Positions 36,601 to 48,600 of a stretch of DNA of 64,000 nucleotides are shown here, piece by piece (positions within the stretch are counted from its first letter, which is position 1; each line of letters starts with the position of its first letter). A model generated the notes under the pieces. The model saw only the letters and a list, made by a program, of their open reading frames with translations, was not told the origin of the DNA and ran no database searches. Source of the stretch: Pyrocephalus nanus. Taxonomy: Eukaryota > Chordata > Aves > Passeriformes > Tyrannidae. Both the position numbers and the translations under genes were made by a program. Where the stretch lies: NCBI GenBank assembly GCA_038380795.1, contig CM076260.1, positions 78,467,843 through 78,531,842 of the forward strand, in the 5' to 3' direction.

Positions 36601-39600
36601 ATGAAGCAGATGAGCAATTTCTTTTTTGTTACAGGTTATTAAGAAAATGGGGCAGTACTTGAAGATGAATATAACAGTACCAGAAGAATACATACAGGGT
36701 TTTACACGAGCCAATAATACCTTCCTTTATCAGTTAGTTTTTGATCCTCTCAACAGAAAATTGGTCCCTCTGAATGCATATGGGGATGACATTGATCCAG
36801 AAACACTAAGTTATGCAGGACGGTATCCTTTGTGTTGAAACAGAAGAATGGGGATATAAGGGTGAGAAGATGTGGTGTCTTGTACTTTTCACTGCATCAG
36901 TGGTGTACTTAGATTTCTTTCACTGCACTCCTGCTGTTTACTAAAGCCTGGCTTTTCTGCCAGTCTTAAAATTTTGTGGGGGGAGGTGGTGTTCTTCTTT
37001 TCTCCTTTACTCTGATTTTAATGAATTAAAAAAAAGTGCTGGGGGTAACTGACTGATTTATCATCGATACATCATTTTAGGCAGAAGTTCATTAATCCTT
37101 TTTTTTCCTCTTTAGAAAACAAATTGTTAAATACAGGATATATTTAAGCTGTTTGAGTTACCTTATGGCTGTCTGTAATTTCTGCCTATTTTAAATGTGT
37201 TATAGTCTCTGCTAATAATTTTTGCAATTTGTGTTCAACTCCTCTAATCTAAGCATTTCCTATTTTATCAGATATCTTTTCCTGTAGAACACGTAGCATT
37301 TTGCAACATCTGTGCAATGTAAATTTCATCATGAAAGATTGGGAAAATGAAGAAAGATAGGATAGTGTTGAAGTAGTTACCAGCTGTATGTGGCCAAGCC
37401 ACTTAATCTCTGGCATTTCCAGAAACAAGAAAGGAGAAAGTTGGTAACGTTACTGCTAATAATGGAAGGATTTAATTTTGACTGAGATCTGCAGTCCTTT
37501 GGCAAATCATGAATTGCAATTGCTGTTGTATCAGATTGAGCCAAAAGTAGTAGTATTAATTGTTTAGGTTAATATTCTAGCCATGCCTTTTAGCACAGAA
37601 ATGGGAAACAGATATTTTAACTTTCATGCCACAGTTCTTGAAATGTAATAAAATATTCAGATATTTCCCTTTACTATGATGGAAACAGACATTTTGGTGA
37701 TGATACTGCTTTTCAAATTGCCATTGGCAACATTGATATTGAAACAATGGAACAAATTGATAATTATAACCCTGACACTGCACAGGTAACATCTTTGTTC
37801 TGAAGATTATTTTTCATGGCATTTGACTTTAATTTTGCTTTAGTTTTACTTTTAGACTTTTTTGGTAAATCCTTAATACTACTGACAGGATTAAGTGATT
37901 TTAAAAAAAAATTCTCAAAGAGATATGGATTTCTTCCAAGTATACTCCTAAATTATGTTTTCTGAATAGAAATAAAACTTAAACTTTCAATTTTGTCACA
38001 GAGGAGTAGATAATCACTTGTGCCATATTGAAATGAAGTCATGGGAGCACAAAAAAAAGGAATTTGTATAAAAAGAGTGAGAAATGTGAGAACAGAAATG
38101 AAAATGCTTGTGTTAAGTATGTCACTAGATGTACAAATATTAAAATGTCCTTGTATACTAAATCATGAAATCATATGTTGAAGGCAAGATTATAAACCTG
38201 TGTCCTGTGTTTTAATTTTTTTTGTAGCTTGTGCAGCAGAGAAGTTGCAGCTGGAATGACAAACGTGATAATCATGCAAATAGCATTTGGAGCAGAGAAT
38301 ACAAGTTAGGCCCTACTGAAGATACTGTTCCTCCTAAAATGCATTTACTAGACAAACCAACAACCAAAGGCATGGAGAAAATAATTAGCATTAAAGGGCT
38401 AAAACTTCCAGGCAAAGAGGTCTTGGCAAAAAGATCAAGAAATGGTATGTTTTTATTAAATAATTATGTGAATAACAGTAGAAGGCTGTGGGAAAAGAAA
38501 GGATTTTATCTTGAACTTGATGGTATGCTATTTTTAAAGGCTTAACTCTTAACTATTATTGTCTGTATTCTGTTTTCAACAAGCTACAAGACTCAGAAGC
38601 CATAATATTAAAACCTAGATAATGATCAAGGGTGATGGCCAACTTTCCACAGCACTTGATTTTAACTTTCTTTAATTTGCTGTAAAGCTTAAGTATTGTC
38701 AATTTGAAGTTATTTTTAATACAATCTGTTCATTTTTATGTATTTTTTTTGTTTTAATTTTGTATCTCATAATGGCTTGTGAAGAAATTAAAACATTGTT
38801 TTTCCTATAATTGATATTATGTTAGACAGAAAACTTTAAGAATGTTTTCCATACTCTTCTCACACTGTGTTGCCTGTATCCCTTGTATAGGTATTCTTTA
38901 TGCCAACTTTTTCACTTTCTCTAGTGCATCTGTGCTATCTTGTCCTCTGCTTCACCTAAGTTACATGTGCTGAAATAAACTGTAGGCTTTTAATAGAAGG
39001 GGTGCTTTTTCATTCCCATGGTGCTTTAATTAATGTGTTAAGTATTTTGTCTTACTCTGCTTTCTTTGCTTTCTGATTATGCTACTAGGGCTTTATTTTT
39101 GGCCTTTGTTACTTATGCTATCTTCCTACTCTCTCATTTATCAAAACTTGTAGGTAGTTTAGTGGCCTGTCTTTAAATCAAACTTAGTTTTGCTTTCAAA
39201 GCATTAAAAAACCCCAAAAAACAACAACAACAAAAAACCACTCACCATATCCAAAACAAATATTATGTTTCATTTTAGTTGTTCTGCCTTCACTCCATCT
39301 GCAAAAAAATATTTTTAAGGCTATATATTAGAAAACAATGTTTTAAAGGCTTTCTAATTGTAATGTCAATTATGTTCCTACTAAACCTTACCACTATTTT
39401 TAATATGTAAAACTTAGTTATTTCATCACTGTTTAAATGCAGTATTATGCTTCTACAATAATGTTTAAATTGTCTAGATTTAGAAGAAATCTCAGATGGA
39501 GATCTGTTCAAGCAATATTCATTTACAAAAGCAAAAAGAGTCAAGAAGGAGGATGATCATGATGGTCAAGCACAAAAGAGTGTCTCAGCAATACAATGCC

Positions 39601-42600
39601 TTGATTCCTCAGGAAATTCTGTCACTGAAGAAAGCTCTAACTCCCCGCCCAGAGTTAGAAATAAATTTGCTTCCTTTTTACAAAGGAAAAACAAAGATAA
39701 GGATGCTGTAACTGTTCCAGGAACAAGAAGCAGGTATGCTTATGTCATATGTTTTCATAAGTTGCAAAATACTATTTGCTGTCCTGGTTGCTGAAATAAC
39801 CTGAATACTAAGGAAAATGGTACCTCAGACTTTTTAATGTAATTGCATGCACCTGAGCCATCCTTTGTGCTAGGCAGGCTGTCCATCTGTGAGACAGATA
39901 ATGGTAATTTTTTACTGTGGAAGTAAAGATTGAGACTATGTGTAGAGTCATAGAATCATGGAATGGTTTGGGTTGGAATGGACCTTGAAGATCATCTAGT
40001 TCCACCCCCCTGCCATGGGCAGGGACACCTTTCATTAGACCAGGTTGCTCAGAGCTCCATCCAACCTGGTCTTGAACATTTCCAGGATGGGGCATCCACA
40101 GCCTCTGTGAGTGACCTGTTCCAGTGCCTCACCATACTCATAGTGAAGAATTTCTTCCTAATATCTAATCTAAATCTGCCTCCTTTCAGTTTGAAGCCAT
40201 TACCCTTTGTCCTATCACTGCATGCCCTTGTGAAAAGTCCCTCTCCAGCTCTTTTGTAGGCTACCCTGTAGTACTGGAAGGTGCCATAAGGTATCCCTGA
40301 AGCCATCTCCAGGCTGAACAACCCCAACTCTCTCAGCCTGTTCTTATAGGAGAGGCAGTCCAGCCTAGTGATCTGCTTATAGTCTCTCAGTATAATATCC
40401 AATACTTCTGAGTCACAAAACTAATTAAGAACTGGCCATTTTTTTCCCAGGTAAAGATTATATGACATATCTAAAAAAAAAAAAAAAAAAAAAGAAAGTA
40501 GCTGCTTTGTGCCAAATATATAAGCAGTTAGTCAATACGTTGACTGAAGTTGATAGAGCTCTTTGTTTTGGTAAATTCAAACTGGTCATATTGTATAACA
40601 AATACCTATTCTTATCCCATTCAGTTGATATTGCTGATCTCTGCACCAGCACTTTGAGAAGAGGAACTTTGGGTTTGTTAGGGTTTCTAGTTGTTTTTTC
40701 TTGTTTGGTAGGTTTTTTTTTCATTTAGTTACATTTGACCAGAGCTCCTTGAATTTGTTTTACGAAGTGCTATTACCATTAAGTCTATTATTGTGTGATT
40801 ATTTTCTTAAAGACTTTGAATGTTTTAGAGCAGTGTAATTTTACAGAGCAGTCCTAATACTGATGTTCTTTAGTTGTAATGCACACCTTCCTGAGCTGAA
40901 AGTTTTGTTATGTATCAAATATTAAGAGTTGTCAGTCATGGTAGGTTCTTTCCTAAACCTGTGCTTAGTACTCTTAGGAGCTGCTGCTATAGCATGGAAA
41001 AGAATTAGTAAGGTTCTAGTTTCCTTAATAAGAGGTGCCTGAATTATTTCACTACTGCTTAGCTTTATGATAAATAATTAATATATTCTAAGTTGTGTAG
41101 GACTCCTATATGTTTCTGATGAAGAACCTTATTAGTATTTCAGTCAAAGAATGACATGTTTACAGATGCTTTTTCCCTCCCTTTTTTTACTGTTATTTGT
41201 CAAATGCCTCCCTGAAGGACTTTGCCCATTGTCGAAATAATTTGTCTGCAAGTAGACCTTAAAAATAAAATTGATGGCTAGAGACAGCTATTGGATTTTG
41301 GAGATGACATACATTTGCAGTAACTTTCTTCTCCCTTGCCTTTACCTTTTTGTTTCTTTTTTAGGTTTTTCTGCAAGGATGCAATTATGTTTGATGGTGG
41401 AGCAAAGAAAGATGATGATCTAGCTCAAAATGCTGAGCAGGATTGCCAGAAACAGGAAATAAAATATATAGAAGATGATGTTTCTCAGTTTTCAGAAGCT
41501 GAAAAGTCAACAAGGACTGTCTTTACACCTCCTGGAGAAAAGCAGAAAAGTTGTTTCCAGTGGTTTAGCAACCTCGTAAGTAATTCAGGAAACTCTGGTC
41601 CATCTCGTGCTGTATTTTCACAGCAGTTTCACCAGGAGAAAAGCAGTTGTGTTGTATCCCAGGAAGATCAGATTAATGGAGTTCAAACAGAGAACGAGGC
41701 AGTGTGTGATGAATTGGAGGAAGAGTCCTCCCCCTTAATAGAACTGGAACTGTCATCACGGTCTTGTGAGCCATCAGAGCATAGTTTGGAGTCTTCAGAG
41801 ATATTGCAAGTGTCCAACAACAGTTCAGATGCAAAGGTAAGAAAATTAGACATTTGTTTTAGCATTTGGTTTTGCTTTAAATTATAAAAGAAATTATGCA
41901 ATGAAGTCTTCTCTTCAGAGTGATGCCCTACAGATGATGTAGCTTGTGCTAACAAAACTTGTTTCTAAAATGAATCACAGAATGATTATATTTCATTCTT
42001 GTCAATGCTTAAAATAATTGTAACATCATGTGGATTGACATACTAGCTTGAATAAAGTCTGTTCTCTGGTTTTAGTTTGTCTTCAGTTTTTCTGCTGCTA
42101 TTACTACAGTGGGTCATAAAAATCCCTGGTAGGCAAGCTTTTGTTCTCTGCTTTTGTTAATCCCTGAAGTCCTTTCAGAAAGTATATATATTTGTCACTG
42201 TAGTGTTGTTTGCTGAAAATAAGCCCAGGTTGTTTGTATAAATTCTTAGAACTACTGAAAGGGTTGTCTTTCAAAGTATATACTTGTAGATATGAAAATA
42301 TATATCGTGTTTGCAAAAAAAAAACCCCACCCTGTTTTCAAACCAAATCAATTTTCTCCTGAAGGAATCTGACTCCAGTTCAAAACTGGCTGATGATAAA
42401 CGTACTCCGTCTCTGGTATTTTCTGCTGTTCAAACTGACAAAAAAAATACAATCATGAAAACTAAGGTAAGAGTTCTTTTAACTTTATGAGCTTTACTAA
42501 AATCTGAAAATCAATTTTTGCTTTCTACTAGTTCCTTGTGGAACTCTTAATGAAAGACTTGAGCAATGTAAGTGTTGGCAAGACAAAACTGTATTCATTG

Positions 42601-45600
42601 AAGCTGAGATGAAATTTAACCAGGCCACCTATGACTGATAACACAGTTGCAATTTGTTTGGGGATTCAAACACTTCAGTATAAAATACGAAGCCAAGCTA
42701 AGGCAAAAAAACCTTAGTTGTTCTCAGGCAGGCAAAGTACACGGTTTTATGATACAAATTTCAGTTGTTTTCACAGTCCAGATACAGTTACAAGATACAA
42801 CCTCATTTCATTGCTTGTCTTGATAAATTTGCTATTTAGCTACCTCCTGCTTTTTTGAGAATATTTTTAAATTTAAAAATCTGGAAAGATTTTTGTTGAC
42901 GTTTCTTGTTCAACTGTTTTAGTTAAAAGTCTTGTTAGACACTAACAAATTAGTCAATTTTCCTTCAAAGCCCACACTCCAGCTATTTTTTCTGTTGGTT
43001 GCTGACCTGTAATTTGACTTATCTGTGGTTTCTAAGATGTTTGAGAATAAACTTATGTTCCTTGTCTTTGTGACATTTCTAAGAGCTTTACACATTTGTC
43101 TAGTTTGTAAAACTTCTAAGACTTTAACAGCTGAAAGTGCTCTGACTCCTTATGTGTTGTCATTAGAATGGCCAAAAAATAAGTCAGAGGAAGATGGTTT
43201 CATCCTTTCATGCATAGCCTAACTGACTTCTTTCTCATAGACAGACTAAAAATCACAAGCTTATGTGCCAGCAAGAATATTGTGTTTTGTAAAATAGTGA
43301 CATCTTGTGGTTATTTTTAGGAACTTATTTGTTAAGATGAAATTTACATTTTTATTCTGCAACATTAACATTTTTCCTGCTTCTCCTCAACAAGACTGAG
43401 CAATGAAATCATCCTGGGATTCAGAATTTTATTACTTTGTTTTTGAGGCTGTATTTAATGTTTTACTTTGTTTTGCTCACATAAAAGTTATACTGGGAGA
43501 ATGAATGTACTAAATATTGGGGAATACACATTATGGAAGTACTGAGGTAATATAAGCATCATGTGAAAACAAAATTTCAGCATGCTTGGAGCCCTTCAGG
43601 TAATAGAAAATCTGCTAAAAATCTGTGAGGATAGTAGGGTTTGTGTAAAGCAAGCAGCTAGTAGGAGGATTTCCCCTCCTTATTTCTTTGGCCATGCATT
43701 CTGTCTGCTTCCTTTATGTGCTGGTAATAAAACTTATAAAGTATTGCACCAGAAAATTGGCATGGCTGAAAACTTGACAGCAATAATCAAAAGGTCAATC
43801 ATACTGGAACTTGGGCTCACCCAGACTCTTGGATTCCTCTGAGTTGTAGCACCACTAGGACCACAGGAGAGGGAAGGTAGAGATAAAGAGCACCACTTTT
43901 GGCTCAGTTTTCTTTTAGATCTGCTCACTGCAAGGGTAAAACAAGGGAAGTGTTTGCTGGTGCTAAGTATAGTAGAAGATAGCTATAAAAGGGAATAATG
44001 AGTTCCAGATTTAGGGAAGAAGCAGTTAATCACTTAAAGCATAATTTATTCTGATTTTGGTATAGCTGAATGTCAGCTTTGTAGCTGATCTATAGAGAAA
44101 TTTAAAAACTGGGGGAGACAGTCTGAAAAACTTGTCAGCTCCTATTGTGGTTCCAATCCAAAATGTGAAGTACCTACCTACTCCATTCTAGTATCAAACA
44201 CAATGGAAGCTTTTTACTAACAAATACCTGTAAGATACTGAACTTCCCAAGACTTCATGTCTTTTTTTTCTGAGGTAGTATTTCAGCTGTGGTTTGTATT
44301 GCTAATTACTTTTTACAATTGCTGTGAGCTCAGCAAAGAGGCTAATATTGACATTGAAATAGAAAATAGAAATATTGACAGAAATAGAAAAGAGTGTTCT
44401 GCTCTGGCTTTAAGGTCCTTAATGGTTGTTCAGCAAGCAGCTTTGCCTAATTTTGGGGTAGCTAAATTAAGTTATAAATCTGTAATTCAGTACTACAGAG
44501 ATAACATAGGATTATGGGTGAATTCACACGTTGCAAAATGGCTGAGATGATAGATAAATGGCAAAATACTATAAAGCAGGGAGTTTTAGGATTTTATTTT
44601 TATTTTTCCTAGTGTTCTTGTTCCAATTATTAGCTTATGTTTTGTTTTCCCCTTGGAATACCAAGATCTGCAGGATAGAAACATGTAATTTCAATAATGG
44701 AATAATAGAATCATTAAGGTTGGAAAAGACCTCTATGGTTCAAGTCTAGCTTGTCAGCCCAGCACTACCATGCTCCCATTAAGCCACATCCAGAAGTGCC
44801 ATATCTATGTGATTTTTGAACACCTCCAGGGATGAGGATTCTACCACTTCCCTGGGCAATCTGTTCCAACCCTTTCTGTGGAGAAATTTCTCCTAATATC
44901 CAACCTAAACCTCCCCTAATGCAACTTGAGGCCATTTCCCTTTGTCCTATCACTTGTTACATGGGAGAACAGCCCCCACCAGGCTACAATCTCCTTTCAG
45001 GGAGTTGTAGAAACTGGTAAGATCTCCCCTGAGCCTCCTTTTCCCCAGCCTAAACCACCCCAGCTCCCTCAGCCTGCTCCTCATAAGATTTGTGCTCCAC
45101 ACCCTTTCACCAGCTCCACTGCCCTTCCCTGCACACTCTCCAGCACCTCAGTGTCCTTCCTGCAGGGAGGGAACCAAAACTGAAAGCAGTATTCAAGGTG
45201 CCAAAAAATATGTAACAAGTATCTGTGGTGGGGGATGGCAAAATACAATGTCATTTTGGAAAGAACTAAGTTTCGAGTTGTCTTTGAAGAAAAGGCTGCC
45301 AACATCTTTTATTTTAAAATACGAAAGTGTTAGATAGCCAATAGCAAGTACTTAGATGAGGAAAGAGCTATTTGCATTAGTTAGTGAAGCACCCGAAGTA
45401 GGCAGAGCTGTGCCATTTTCTAAAGATAATCCAGCAAAACTGAAAAGATTATTTTCAGCAAAACACTTTATTCTTAATATTATCCAAATGGTAAATAAGA
45501 GCATTATTTACAACCTAGGTGTCCTTTACAAATCTTATGTAACCAACTGTAAAATAGAAACTTCTTACAACTGTAGATACTCACTGTCTCTTCTGCAGGT

Positions 45601-48600
45601 ATTGTATTTTGATAATTATGTTTTGGCCCTAATAATGACAGACACAATCTAAAATAGCAGGCTGGAAGTGAGTGATCACTTCAAAGCTGAGAATTGTGAG
45701 TACTTCATATTTTACAATAAAGTGCCAGAATGGCTCAAACAGTGAAACATTGTAGTGCTTCCAAATGGCTACTTTCCCACTCAAAAAAGGAGGAAAATGA
45801 TATGTGTGTGTAAGACAGAAAAAAATTATGGAAAAGATGAATAAACCACTTGTGATGTTTTGCCACTTGTGAACTTGTCTGACAAAGGAAGTTTCCACTA
45901 TACCTAAAAGTACATTATATCTCTTTAATTATTGTGCTATGATTATGCACATACAGTACAAATAGGAAGAGAGTGCTCAAATAGATAGCAATAGGCGTAA
46001 CTTTGAATTTAAGACGTATGGTAAGCTATTCACAGAAAAAAAATCCTACTTTAGTGGACTGTAGACTGTTTCTTCTGTTCTTAAAATAAATTCAGTACTT
46101 TTTGGCATGAAGGAGACAAAAATGATCAACAATGTTGTTTCAGCATCAGAAAGCATGGTAGCAGCAGTCTGAGTAGCTGTCAGTCAGCCTGACACTGACC
46201 CAAGAAAAATGATGAGAATGTGAAAGTCACACTGGCTGACACAATTATAGGAATTAAGTCATGTCAAAATGATTTTCATGTACTTACAAATTCAAAAAAA
46301 ACCTCAACCAACCAGATTCATTGCTTGGAATCTGGTAAGTGAATTGAAAATGAGGCACAAGTGTTTTCAATAATGGGGGGGTGGACAGCTAGAATAAATT
46401 ATATAATGAAGCCATGTAGCCACGTACTTTAATTGATATGTTCAAACTTAAGACTGGTTGCATATAAGAGAGATATTCTGGCCAAGCACAGTTTTTCTGA
46501 GCTTCCAGGACAGAAACCGGATAAGAAGGTCCAACAAGTGGTCTAATGATGCTTGGGATAATTGTACTGTTACCTGTCCTCTGCTTATGACTCCCTTTTT
46601 CATGAAATCTGGGTATCACGGGGAGTGATACCAGAGGGTTGCTTCTTCTTAAATTCTGAAAACTGATGTTACACGAGGGCACAACAAAAACTCTTCAAAC
46701 AGGTGTAAAAAATAAATATTCACCAGGTTTTAAAAACTGCATTTCAAAGAAACATATATTTGTAACATTTTAGAATACAAAGACCTATGGAAACTGGTTT
46801 GCCATTTCTTACAGCACATTATGTTTAATGTGTTTGAGATGCCACCTTTTAGATTATAGAAGCTATCTAAATATACTTTGTTGTGGCAGTTCAGATTGCG
46901 TTATCTCAATACACTTTATTTTTCAATTATAAGCTTTGCACTATAGTATTTGTTGCTTACAGGTTTTCATTTTAATCATGTGTGCTGCAATATTAAAATC
47001 TCACAGGTTCCTGGTTTACATAAATCCAGTAGTACGAAGTCACGTATTGTAACGAAGCTCAAACCATGGATACCAGCTAAAGTAAGTGGATTAAGCAGGA
47101 AACTGTCACCTGTGCAGAAGAGAAATGACTGTGATGCTGAAAATAAGCTAGGACTGCAAGTTACTGTTAGTGAGCTCTGGAAAAGCTTCCAATTTAAAAG
47201 GTGAGTTGCTTTACCCTTTACTTTGTACCCTGTATACTATTTTTCCACATAAACAATTTTCAAAGCAGACTCTACACATCTCTATACAGTTCAATAAAGA
47301 TAATAGCTCAAAATAGATGTTTTCTACATATAATTTATAGTTTCCTAAGCTTGATATAATTGTGATGCATGACTTTTTGTAAATATCTTCTTAGAATTAC
47401 TTTTTTTTTTCTAACCAGGAAAAACTCTCAGCTAAAATTAATTTGTTGAATTTTATTGATTAGGGCATTTAGTTTAACATAATTGATATAAAAATCATTG
47501 CCATTGTTTGACATCAAACACCAAAAGTCACTTCTTGATCTAAGTGCAAAAGCTGCATGGAAGTTACTAAATTTAATTGAATAGAAGGTTGCTTCTGTTC
47601 AACTCTGTACCCCTCACGTTTTGAGATGGCTAATTGTCAGAAGTGTTCTGCTTTCAAGATGACTGTGAACTGATGAAATATTTCTGTTAGCAGAAGTCTG
47701 TGGTTGGAAGTGACATTTTTGCACATCATAAAACACTATTGCTTTTGCTTGTGCAGGGGGCTGGTATAACTTGAATTTTCTGCAAGGTTTGAACTTGAAG
47801 AGCAATGATTATTTAAAATAAGTAAAACAAAACCTGAAGTGTAGGTATTCTAACTTACACTCTTTCCATGGGCTAAGATAAAAACTGTCAGTGGCAAAGT
47901 TTTACCAGCTCAAAGTAGGAATCTCTTGAATAAATAAGTCATATTTAAATAAAATTATTGTTTTTGCTAATCCAAAATCAAATGTGAGTAGGATAAAAGT
48001 ATTTTTTTTTTCACTGAGTGGTTAGTAATGATACTGGTGAGCAATGTGTTAAATCAGATGAATGCATTTTAGCAAATTTAGGCCTTAGGGTAGGTTATTA
48101 TAAACACTCAAGTGATTTCTGTTTAAAAAATATTACATATGGTACTTACATTTTTATAAATTTTTATTATCCTCCTTATGCGGGGTAAGAATGACAGTAT
48201 CAAGGAGGAAATAAAAGTGTTTGTGTATGTATTGCTGGACCTGTAATTATAAATGTCATCCCAGCGTTTTTCACAGGGAGAAAATTCAGATATTTTGATT
48301 TATCAGGATACAGGCAGATAGAACAGAGTAAGCCTAGATGGGACTCTGTTCTTTTTCTCTGCTGGTGGTTGCAAGATGAGTCTCCCAACATCCGCATTTT
48401 ATCCATCCAGTTTTGGCTTGGTTTGTAACTTCTGGGTGTTTATAATGGGTCTCTATATATAGTATTATTTACTTCTGTGTACGTAAAGTACTTTTTTATT
48501 AGCTTTTATGTGATTCTTTTCTTAATACATTTCACAAAAAGGGCTTTTTTACTGCCAGGACTTACTTAGCTCTGAGTATTCTCTTTATTTTTTCAGATTT

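Larger units (their letters stand above)
35641..39477. other. EXO1 introns 5-8 (non-exonic part)
   Basis: AT-rich introns. They contain short T runs near 35792 and 38740 but no recognised repeats or non-exonic coding signal. Confidence 0.55.
39734..41364. other. EXO1 intron 9
   Basis: It contains the CR1 fragment at 39946-40390 and an A run near 40471-40493. The rest shows nothing recognised. Confidence 0.55.
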
